22,244 nucleotides of DNA from an uncultured Micrococcus sp. (lineage in GTDB: Bacteria > Actinomycetota > Actinomycetes > Actinomycetales > Micrococcaceae), in assembly GCA_946222435.1 (NCBI GenBank), contig CAMIOJ010000003.1, positions 1-22,244 on the forward strand, written 5' to 3'. Shown one piece after another: positions 15,401 through 20,736 of the stretch. The notes beneath the pieces were generated by a model. The model saw only the letters and a program-made list of their open reading frames with translations. It searched no databases and was not told the origin of the DNA. The stretch's first letter is position 1; each line of letters starts with the position of its first letter. The position numbers were made by a program, and so were the translations under genes.

Positions 15401-16562
15401 GCATGAGGAACGCATGCCGGCCCGCGTCCGCATCCGCTACCTGGGTGAGGCGCAGCCGGACGTCCGACGGCTCGTCCAGGCGGTCCTCCACGAGCGTCAT
15501 CAGTGTGATGCCCCGTGCGGTGAGGGGCAGGTGGCTGCCCTCGAGGGGCAGACCGCCGGCATGGCTCCCGAAGGAGTCCACCACGATGAGCAGACGGGAG
15601 AGCTCCGGTGCCGCTCGGCCGGATCGGGTGGAGGCGCGGAGGGTCTCCGCGGCGATCCCTGCGCGCCGGGTGAGGTCCGCCCGCAGCATCCGCATGAGGC
15701 CGTCCACGTCCTCGCTGACGAGCACCCGATCACCCGTCGGAGAGGACGGGTCGAGAACGCGGGCGTGGGGGAGGCGGTCGAACCAGTCCCAGTCCTTCCT
15801 GCGCTCGCGCGGCACGAGCAGCGCGATGACGAGGTCCTCCGGCGCCTGCTGTGCGCAGGAGCCCAGCACCATGGAGCGCGCGGCGGTGAGCCCGAACTCC
15901 CGTGAACCGACGACGGCGAGGTTGCCGAGCGAGTCCAGGGGGAGGGTCATGGGCATGCCGTCCGTGGTGGAGAAGCGCTGGACGAGCGCCTCGGCCTGCT
16001 TGAGCATGAACTCGTTCTGCACCTGGGTGGCGCTGTCCTGTACCGACACCCGCAGCGAGCGGATGGGCCGGGCTCCGAGGCCGATGCGTGTGCGCAGGTA
16101 GTCCTCGTCGGTCCGGCGCCGCTCCCAGAGCCTGTCCGGGCGACGGACCAGATCGAACAGTGCCTCCGGCGGCGGCGATGCGGAGGCCGCGATCTCACGG
16201 GCCTCGTCGTCCTCGGCGATGAGGCGGCGCCGGGTGCGGTCCAGGTACCGCGTGTAGGTGTCCTGCAGTGTGGTGCGGCGGCGCCGCTCCTTCCCAGACT
16301 GAGACGCGTACATGACGAGCATGGCCGTCATGGTGGCGACCATCGCGAGGGCTCCCACGGCGGCGAAGGGCGACTGGCGGAAGGCCATCATGGTGAGCAT
16401 GGAGGCCGCAGCCGCCACCATGGGCACGATCATGATCAGGTTCGGGCCGGAGCTCTGGTCCATGGCAGGGTCGACCGGCTGCGGGCCGGTGACCGTGTCG
16501 TCCGGGAGAGACCGCTCCGGGGGGACGGTCCGGCCGGGACGGTGGACGAGGTGCCGCGTCAT
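12456..16562 (-). CDS. eccC: Type VII secretion ATPase EccC (three FtsK/SpoIIIE domains)
   Basis: The motor of an ESX-like secretion system, membrane-anchored, that binds and drives export of WXG100-type substrates. The 1368-residue protein has two N-terminal membrane helices (about 41-60 and 67-86), a cytosolic stalk, then three ATPase domains. Domain 1 has Walker A GATGSGKS with Lys509 and Walker B IVIIDEFGEL with Asp620/Glu621, so it should be active. Domain 2 has GGPRTGKTT with Lys878 but a Walker B reading LVLDGYG without Glu. Domain 3 has GDAQTGRSS with Arg1162 in place of Lys, and VVLVDDYD. An acidic, Pro-rich linker separates domains 1 and 2. It is one polypeptide, not split into Ca and Cb, and has no FHA domains. 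The ATG overlaps the upstream stop (ATGA). It is the fourth gene of the minus-strand operon. Confidence 0.96.
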   Translation of the reverse strand: MTRHLVHRPGRTVPPERSLPDDTVTGPQPVDPAMDQSSGPNLIMIVPMVAAAASMLTMMAFRQSPFAAVGALAMVATMTAMLVMYASQSGKERRRRTTLQDTYTRYLDRTRRRLIAEDDEAREIAASASPPPEALFDLVRRPDRLWERRRTDEDYLRTRIGLGARPIRSLRVSVQDSATQVQNEFMLKQAEALVQRFSTTDGMPMTLPLDSLGNLAVVGSREFGLTAARSMVLGSCAQQAPEDLVIALLVPRERRKDWDWFDRLPHARVLDPSSPTGDRVLVSEDVDGLMRMLRADLTRRAGIAAETLRASTRSGRAAPELSRLLIVVDSFGSHAGGLPLEGSHLPLTARGITLMTLVEDRLDEPSDVRLRLTQVADADAGRHAFLMQDSRADSGRPTVSHGHLDVFDDATAKGLATVLSPLRLSADSLEHAEEDRSSTQTFLQMLGLSTELTLEELRYQWRPRGQDEFLRVPIGEDDRGDPVHLDLKEAAQLGMGPHGLCIGATGSGKSELLRALVFALLASHAPEKMSMLLVDFKGGATFAPFHGAPHVAGIITNLSDDLSLVERVYASLSGEILRRQEVLKSAGNLANITDYQAYRDRETAQGRSVEPLPHLIVIIDEFGELLTARPDFIDLFLSIGRIGRSIGVHLLLSSQRIESGKLRGLETYLSYRLGLRTLSESESRTVLDTPDAFHLPPLPGFGYLKVDTSVYSRFRSGYVSSPLEDEAAARERNARAVSDADEVAPVFEMPAYGPELREPETEDSEPELAVGRSTDEAPEPDEAPAPTIMETLMDRLREVPSPVEPLWLPPLPESLTLDQAVGEVTETDHGLRLASHEPLEVPIGLLDDPEQQWQGLWTLDFTAGSGHLIVQGGPRTGKTTLLQTIVSSLALTHTPQQVGVYCVDLLGSGLLPLQGLPHVGGVAIRTNKEMVTRTLRELSGMLTLRERLFEAEGIDSMVTLRRRHADGSLPQLASADIFLVLDGYGLVHEEFSELTPVLNGLIGRGAAYGIHVITTVSRQNEIRSTQQSYFSHRVELHLPTPTDSAIDRKVAEKVRENTPGRGISMNRLHGQVALPRIDGDTDPATVSAGLTALAERVSASVRGRAMAVRVLPSEALRPRLAELEQPGLLPLGLLEDDLSVRSLAIDGRERHLLAFGDAQTGRSSMLRQLAGHLCQTHADTEMMAVVYDPRGELKGAVPDDYVAGYAGNATVAVNLTRALVAELEKRQSKNPADDSPMRKARIVVLVDDYDVLTVGGESPLAPLIPYLPMSAELNLNVFVSRRMKGASRALYERFIGALLASEAVTLMLSGDRSEGVLVDGLRPRRLPPGRGILVGTSGHHETVQTFMGHAPEQPHEGPADGSIDVVRD

Positions 16563-17575
16563 GCGGGGCCACCCCCGGCGGCTGTGCTCCCAGCCGTGCT
16601 GGTGGTCTCGGGCCGGTCGGCCGACATGGCACGCTCCAGCAGGTCGGCGGCGAGTTCGGCGACCACACGGCGGGTGCGCGGGAGCATGAGCCGGGGAGTC
16701 ACGGAGACGCCGACGGCCAGATGACGGTCGTACGGCACGTGGTGAGTGGCGAATCCCCGCCGCCGCAGTGCGGACACCGCCCTGCGGGCGTCCGTGTTGC
16801 CGCGGGGGCGGGTCTCCACGACGGCGACTACGACGTGGGGCTCGGGAGTCCTGCGCTGCTGCTGACCGGTGGCGAGCAGGAAGGCGAGCGTCTCGTCCAC
16901 GGCCAGGGCCTCTGCGGGGAGCACGTGCAGGACGGCGTGCGCGGACTGCAGTGCTGCCCGTGTCTCGGTCGGCAGATGGCCGGCGGCGCAGTCCGTCAGG
17001 GTCACCGGGAAGAACCGGGAGAAGCCGGCCAGCAGGTCCCGCACGTCCGGGGTGCTGAGGAACCGGGTGGCGGAGCGCGCGGCCGTGTGGTAGACGCGGT
17101 GCGGGGACAGCTCGAGGGGGGCAAGGAACTCCTCTGCCCCGCCGGTGCCGTGTTTCCTGACGTGCCGGGCGACCCGATCGGCGGTGGCGCTCGACGCGGC
17201 GGGTGAGTCGCCGTCGTCGTGACCGTCGGGCGGGCCCAGGCGCAGGCGCAGGGCGCCGTGGCCGGGGTCCAGGTCCACGGCGCCGATCGGTTCGAGGCGG
17301 AACCGGCCGTAGGTCTGCGCGAGCAGGGCCGTCAGCGTCGTCCGGCCTGCACCGCCGCGGGCGGAGGTCACCGCGATCCGTCGGCCGGTGCCCACCGGGG
17401 CCTGCAATCGTGCGGCGGCGTCTTCCAGTCGGCGCAGCTCTGTACTCCGGTGGAAGGAATGCCAGATGCCTTCGGCGGCGGTCTGCAGCGGCCCACGGGC
17501 GGCCCGACCGCGGAGCCGGCGGTCCGCGTCTGCGGCGAACGAGGGGGTGGTGCTGTTCGGTGTCTGCGCGTTCAT
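16559..17575 (-). CDS. MinD/ParA-like protein with altered P-loop, type VII-associated
   Basis: A 338-residue protein with the SIMIBI (MinD/ParA) fold pattern. The P-loop TSARGGAGRTTLTALLAQ spans about 70-87, a DLDPGHGALRLRLG stretch (101-114) matches the A-prime motif, and LTDCAAG matches the position of the switch/Walker B. In MinD and ParA the P-loop is KGGxGKT; here both lysines are arginine (Arg73, Arg78), so ATP hydrolysis may be lost or altered. The N-terminal 60 residues are basic and probably disordered. Such proteins (EspI-like) occur in several ESX loci and are thought to regulate or position the machine. The start ATG at 17575 overlaps the eccD stop (ATGA), and the stop overlaps the eccC start. 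Upstream in-frame codons run antisense-like through eccD and were excluded. Confidence 0.85.
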   Translation of the reverse strand: MNAQTPNSTTPSFAADADRRLRGRAARGPLQTAAEGIWHSFHRSTELRRLEDAAARLQAPVGTGRRIAVTSARGGAGRTTLTALLAQTYGRFRLEPIGAVDLDPGHGALRLRLGPPDGHDDGDSPAASSATADRVARHVRKHGTGGAEEFLAPLELSPHRVYHTAARSATRFLSTPDVRDLLAGFSRFFPVTLTDCAAGHLPTETRAALQSAHAVLHVLPAEALAVDETLAFLLATGQQQRRTPEPHVVVAVVETRPRGNTDARRAVSALRRRGFATHHVPYDRHLAVGVSVTPRLMLPRTRRVVAELAADLLERAMSADRPETTSTAGSTAAGGGPA

Positions 17576-18936
17576 CAGAAGGTCTCCAGCATGGCCGAGT
17601 AGAGGCCCGTGTAGCCCACCAGCAGGGGGATGAGGGTGACGACGGCGAGTGTCTCCAGCACGTGGCCCGTGCGGCGTGCTCGGGCCTCGATGTGGGCGGG
17701 GACGGCGACGGCCTGCAGCGTCAGCAGCGCCAACGCGACCAGCCCGAGGCCGATCATCAGGGGGAAGGCGAGGGCCGGCCAGGCCGCTGAGGCCAGCCGG
17801 ACGGTGCACCAGAGCCCCCAAGCGGCGGTCAGGTGCAGCACGCCGCGCTGCAGGGCCAGCGGGAATGCGCGGGCCCGTAGCCACGTGGCCAGGGTGAGGA
17901 CGGAGATGAACGCGACGGAGAACGCGGGGTGGGCGGTGTCCTCGGAGACGAGCCAGAGGGAGACGGCCAGCGAAGCGCCGCAGAGGGCGACGCTCAGGAC
18001 CATTCCCCGGTGGGCGGCCGCCACGGCCGCGGTGACGTCGGTGCGGAGCAGACGCGCGCCGGACGACTCCTGGTCGTCGAGGCCGGTGAGGCCTGAGTGG
18101 GCGGCGGCCGCCTGGGCCAGGACGGCGAGCACCAGCAGGGCCGTCACTCCCGTGAGCGACCCCACGGTGACGGAGACGGTGGCGTCGCGGTCACCGATCA
18201 GCCAACCGGCGACGACGGGACCGGCCGCCCACGTGGCGGTGAGCACGGCGAGGACGACCGCGCCGAGTGTGAGGGCACGGCGGTGCCTGGCGATCAGCCC
18301 GGTGAGCAGGAGTAGGGGAACTGATGCGCAGAGTGCGATCAGCACGGCGGTGGTCAGGGGCGTCCGTCCGGTGGCCATGAGCCACCAGTGCCCGTCTATC
18401 GCCACCGCGGTGCCGGCGGCCAAGAGGGTGAGGGCCACGGCGCGGTGGCCTGCCCAGTGGTGCACGGCGAGGGCGGCGAGCAGCAACGCGGCGCCGATGC
18501 CGAGCCGCATGTAGGCGGACTGATCGTTCGGGAGCCCTGTGGTGAGGTGGGTGGCGCTCCACCAGCCCAGCAGGACGGCCACCAGGCCCTGGACGACCTG
18601 CCGTGCACGCAGGTTCCAGCGCCCTCGGGCGTCGGTCTCGGCGGCCACGGTGTCGTGCAGGTCGTAGACGACCGGCGCGTCGGGTGCGGCTGTGGTGGCC
18701 GCAACGCGCAGGGTCTCGCCATCGAGGACCTCGGACTCCTCGAGGGTGGATCCCGGTTCGAGCTGCTGTCCGGAGCTCCGGTAGATGCCGCGGACCGCGG
18801 GAGTCTGTGCGGGTTCTTCGGCGAGCAGGTCGAGCACCTGGGGGAGGAGGGTGCCGACGGGTGTCTGCGAGGGGAGGAGCACGTCCGCGTGACGGCGGCT
18901 TCCGATGAGGGTCACTCGGGAATAGCGGGACGCCAT
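17575..18936 (-). CDS. eccD: Type VII secretion integral membrane protein EccD
   Basis: Forms the multi-helix membrane vestibule of the ESX secretion channel. The 453-residue protein has an N-terminal ubiquitin-like (YukD-type) domain over about the first 80 residues (SRVTLIGSRRHADVLLPSQTPVGTLLP to DGETLRVAA). A short linker and about 11 membrane helices follow, beginning at VVQGLVAVLLGWW and ending at TLIPLLVGYTGLYSAML. Domain order and length match EccD of actinobacterial systems. The ATG overlaps the stop of the preceding 109-codon gene by ATGA, and its own stop overlaps the start of the MinD-like gene, so the three are translationally coupled. The 3' end of the gene is GC-rich like the housekeeping genes, consistent with long residence in the genome. 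Confidence 0.94.
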   Translation of the reverse strand: MASRYSRVTLIGSRRHADVLLPSQTPVGTLLPQVLDLLAEEPAQTPAVRGIYRSSGQQLEPGSTLEESEVLDGETLRVAATTAAPDAPVVYDLHDTVAAETDARGRWNLRARQVVQGLVAVLLGWWSATHLTTGLPNDQSAYMRLGIGAALLLAALAVHHWAGHRAVALTLLAAGTAVAIDGHWWLMATGRTPLTTAVLIALCASVPLLLLTGLIARHRRALTLGAVVLAVLTATWAAGPVVAGWLIGDRDATVSVTVGSLTGVTALLVLAVLAQAAAAHSGLTGLDDQESSGARLLRTDVTAAVAAAHRGMVLSVALCGASLAVSLWLVSEDTAHPAFSVAFISVLTLATWLRARAFPLALQRGVLHLTAAWGLWCTVRLASAAWPALAFPLMIGLGLVALALLTLQAVAVPAHIEARARRTGHVLETLAVVTLIPLLVGYTGLYSAMLETF

Positions 18937-19265
18937 CAGGGGGTCACCTGCCTCTCCTGGTCGAGTCGGGACTGGGTGCGCTCACGTTCTTCCTGTTGCT
19001 GTTGCTGTTCGATCCGCTGCTGTTCGCGCTGCTGCTCGAGCGCCTCACGGTTGTCCAGCCAGGTGGTGAGGATGGAGATGACGAGTGACACGAGGACGCA
19101 GAACGCACAGATCACGGCGGCGAGCACGGCGCCGGCCGCGTAGAGGCGTCCGCGGGCACGCCAACGTTGTTCGGTCGGGTTCATGCCGAACGTCAGTGAT
19201 GTCAGCAGTCGCTTGCGGCGCACGGCGACAGCCTCGATGAGCTGTGCATCGTGGTCGAGACTCAC
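18936..19265 (-). CDS. Small single-helix membrane protein with Gln/Glu-rich coiled coil
   Basis: First gene of the type VII operon. The 109-residue product has a basic cytosolic N-terminus (VRRKRLLTSL and RWRARGR), one strong membrane helix at about 42-69 (AAGAVLAAVICAFCVLVSLV), and a tail from 73 to 107 very rich in Gln, Glu and Arg with heptad-like spacing, which suggests a coiled coil. By charge the N-terminus should be inside and the coiled coil outside. I do not recognise a family. Its place at the operon head and tight coupling to eccD suggest a structural or accessory part of the channel. It is far too small to be EccB or EccE and resembles neither. The GTG start has GGAGGGGA about 7-8 bases upstream. 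Confidence 0.85.
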   Translation of the reverse strand: MSLDHDAQLIEAVAVRRKRLLTSLTFGMNPTEQRWRARGRLYAAGAVLAAVICAFCVLVSLVISILTTWLDNREALEQQREQQRIEQQQQQEERERTQSRLDQERQVTP

Positions 19266-19570
19266 CGTGGTCTCCCCTCCGTCGTCACGGTTACGCAGTC
19301 ACAGTAGTGCCTGCCCCGGCATACAGCGTGTCCTATTGCGCCGGACAACGATCCGGTCAGGTATCTCTGAGGAGATGCTTAGGTGGCCATGTTTGACAGA
19401 CTGCACACCGTGCCGCAAGGGTGAGTTCTGTGCACAGGCCCGGTCGTGAACTGGCGGGGTCGACCGTACAGGTCCGGGACGGACCCGGGCAGCGCGGTCC
19501 GTCGGCAGACGAGTCACCTTAGTCCGGCGCATCACGCGGGATGATGCAGACAATCAGGAGGAGAGGAAAC
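19266..19570. promoter_or_regulatory. Divergent regulatory region of the type VII locus
   Basis: A 305-base non-coding stretch between the minus-strand core operon and the plus-strand esx genes. For the minus arm, TACTGT (19306-19301, minus strand) is a plausible -10 about 36 bases before the GTG. For the plus arm I see TTGACA at 19393-19398 but no good -10 at 17 bases, and no confident promoter nearer the gene. Short inverted repeats occur (CCGGA/TCCGG near 19341-19356, ATCTC/GAGAT near 19363-19376, GGTCC/GGACC near 19471-19485). AGGAGGAG directly precedes the esx ATG. No open frame with coding character is seen here. Confidence 0.5.
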
Positions 19571-19903
19571 ATGGGCTTTTCGCTCGAGATGACCGATATC
19601 AACGTCTTCCAGAAGGCGAACACGGACAGCGCCGTATCCGGAGAGGAGCTGCTGCAGGAGATCGAGAACCTGCGCCAGGGCGTCGAGGCCCTGAAGGAGA
19701 CCTTCAAGGGTCAGGGCGCCGATTCGTACGACCGGTTCATGGTGGCCGTGAACGACGCCCAGCGGCAGCTGTCTGACGCGCTGGGCAAGATCAACGTGGG
19801 CCAGGCGGACGTGTACCAGTCCTACCTGACTCAGGAGGACGATCAGGTCGGCGCCGCGGAGCCGGCTGTGGCCGACGCCCAGTCCTTCGCGTTCCCGCGC
19901 TGA
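19571..19903 (+). CDS. Esx-like (WXG100-type) small secreted protein, first of pair
   Basis: A 110-residue, mostly helical protein, the expected size of a WXG100 substrate. It shows the helix-turn-helix layout: GEELLQEIENLRQGVEALKETF, a turn at FKG (45-47) where WXG proteins have W-x-G, then DSYDRFMVAVNDAQRQLSDALGKI. YLTQE (85-89) fits the YxxxD/E export signal. A C-terminal extension rich in Ala (about 92-110) is unusual. Such proteins pair as antiparallel four-helix bundles and are recognised by EccC. The start at 19571 follows AGGAGGAGAGGAAAC; upstream in-frame ATGs would include the ribosome binding site. It is divergent from the core operon and 73 bases before the second esx gene. Confidence 0.82.
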   Translation: MGFSLEMTDINVFQKANTDSAVSGEELLQEIENLRQGVEALKETFKGQGADSYDRFMVAVNDAQRQLSDALGKINVGQADVYQSYLTQEDDQVGAAEPAVADAQSFAFPR

Positions 19904-19932
19904 CCCACACTGCCGCCTTCTCAACTGCAGCC

Positions 19933-19966
19933 GAGCCACGCTCGTGTGGCTCCTTGCTTCTTCTAG
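19933..19966 (+). terminator. Attenuator-like hairpin between the esx genes
   Basis: A seven-pair stem (19933-19939 with 19946-19952) with a 6-base loop is followed by a T-rich run (CTTGCTTCTTCT). This is one of the few U-rich tails after a hairpin in the window. It could act as a partial terminator or RNA-processing site that sets the ratio of the two Esx proteins. Confidence 0.45.
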
Positions 19967-19976
19967 GAGAGACACC

Positions 19977-20279
19977 ATGACCACCATCAAGTACGACTCC
20001 GCCGCCGCCGCCAACTACGAGGACGAGGTCCTGCGCATCGCGTCCCGTATCGAGACCATCATCGGTGACCGTGAGCAGCAGAAGGCCTTCGTGGCGGACA
20101 ACTACCAGTCCACGGACAACGATGCCGATTACGACGTGATCGAGCAGACCTGGCTGGATGCCGCTCAGACCGTGAAGGAGCTCGTGGACCGTGCGCGCAC
20201 CCTCATGGAGGAGAACGACGACATCGCCGCCGGCGCCCACCAGCGCGCCAACAGCCACATCGCGGCGATGAAGGCCTGA
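19977..20279 (+). CDS. Esx-like small secreted protein, second of pair
   Basis: A 100-residue helical protein of WXG100 size. Helix 1 runs across NYEDEVLRIASRIETIIGDREQQKAFVADNY, with YQS (43-45) where W-x-G would lie. Helix 2 covers DYDVIEQTWLDAAQTVKELVDRARTLMEEND. There is no canonical YxxxD/E near the C-terminus (ANSHIAAMKA), as is common for the partner that relies on the other for export. It probably forms a heterodimer with the preceding 110-residue protein. The ATG at 19977 is preceded by AGGAGAGACACC. Assignment rests on size, predicted helices, pairing and location beside eccC/eccD, not on motif identity. A terminator-like hairpin follows. Confidence 0.78.
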   Translation: MTTIKYDSAAAANYEDEVLRIASRIETIIGDREQQKAFVADNYQSTDNDADYDVIEQTWLDAAQTVKELVDRARTLMEENDDIAAGAHQRANSHIAAMKA

Positions 20280-20308
20280 CGCCTTCAGGAACAGCGCATC
20301 AGAATCAC

Positions 20309-20362
20309 GACGACGGCCCGTCACCTCCGCCTGTCGGCGGCAGGGGGCGGGCCGGAGTCGTC
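20309..20362 (+). terminator. Hairpin after the esx pair
   Basis: A two-part outer stem (20309-20320 with 20348-20353 and 20357-20362, 3-base bulge) encloses an inner CCGCC/GGCGG stem. It begins about 30 bases after the second esx stop and separates the esx pair from the cargo genes. Confidence 0.6.
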
Positions 20363-20373
20363 AGGAGGCGGGG

Positions 20374-20409
20374 ATGATCGGCATCGCCGACATACTCGAC
20401 TACGTGTGA
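20374..20409 (+). CDS. Possible 11-codon mini-ORF upstream of the cargo genes
   Basis: ATG at 20374 is preceded by a perfect AGGAGG (20363-20368) at 5-base spacing and encodes MIGIADILDYV, ending at TGA 20407-20409. The stop overlaps the next ribosome binding site (GAGGAGGGG, 20408-20416), so translation of the two could be coupled. The peptide is short and hydrophobic-acidic. It could be a leader peptide, the remnant N-terminus of a longer gene, or chance. It overlaps a -10-like CATACT (20391-20396), which would argue against it being translated. Confidence 0.3.
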   Translation: MIGIADILDYV

Positions 20410-20420
20410 GGAGGGGCAAC

Positions 20421-20732
20421 TTGGCCAAGTTCACCATTGATGCGACGCCGTTTCGAGGTGTCGTCGATGACGTCGACGGGGAGAATGAGACGCAAGGCAC
20501 CCAAGCGCGGGGTGTGACGGCCGCGCTCGAGGATCTTCACGCGGCCTGCGTCGATGTGGGGCTGCGAGGGTCCGTGACGACCTTGCGTGACGATGTCTTC
20601 GGCAGGGTCCTTGAAGCTCTCTCGGCGTCGAGCGAGAGTGCGGTGGAAGCGGCTCGGGCGACGGCGACGGAGTACGAGGATTTCGACGCTGAGGCCGCTT
20701 CCAAGGCGTCCGCCGTGGAACTGGAGGAATGA
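20421..20732 (+). CDS. Small helical protein next to the candidate effector, unknown function
   Basis: A 103-residue acidic protein without cysteines or membrane segments, which I do not recognise. It begins AKFTIDATPFRGVVDDVDG and continues as Ala/Glu-rich helix (GVTAALEDLHAACVDVGLRGSVTTLRDDVFGRVLEALSASSESAVEAARATATEYEDFDAEAAS). Size, helicity and position resemble the small Esx-like or targeting partners encoded just before large type VII effectors, so a chaperone or co-substrate role is the best inference. I choose TTG at 20421, with GAGGAGGGG four bases upstream. A GTG at 20406 in the same frame would place that ribosome binding site inside the gene. It is 4 bases upstream of the next gene, so the two are co-translated. 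Confidence 0.72.
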   Translation: MAKFTIDATPFRGVVDDVDGENETQGTQARGVTAALEDLHAACVDVGLRGSVTTLRDDVFGRVLEALSASSESAVEAARATATEYEDFDAEAASKASAVELEE

Positions 20733-20736
20733 CACG

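Noticed and set aside
13356..15905. Long plus-strand frames opposite eccC
   Set aside because: Both the 357- and 474-codon frames are antisense shadows of eccC with no recognisable motifs.
18960..19035. CAG/TTG-like repeats in the head gene of the type VII operon
   Set aside because: The repeats encode the Gln-rich coiled coil in frame. There is no perfect long microsatellite that would suggest phase variation.
19393..19398. TTGACA as a -35 box for the esx genes
   Set aside because: No acceptable -10 lies 16-19 bases downstream, and it is about 170 bases before the ATG. It may be chance.
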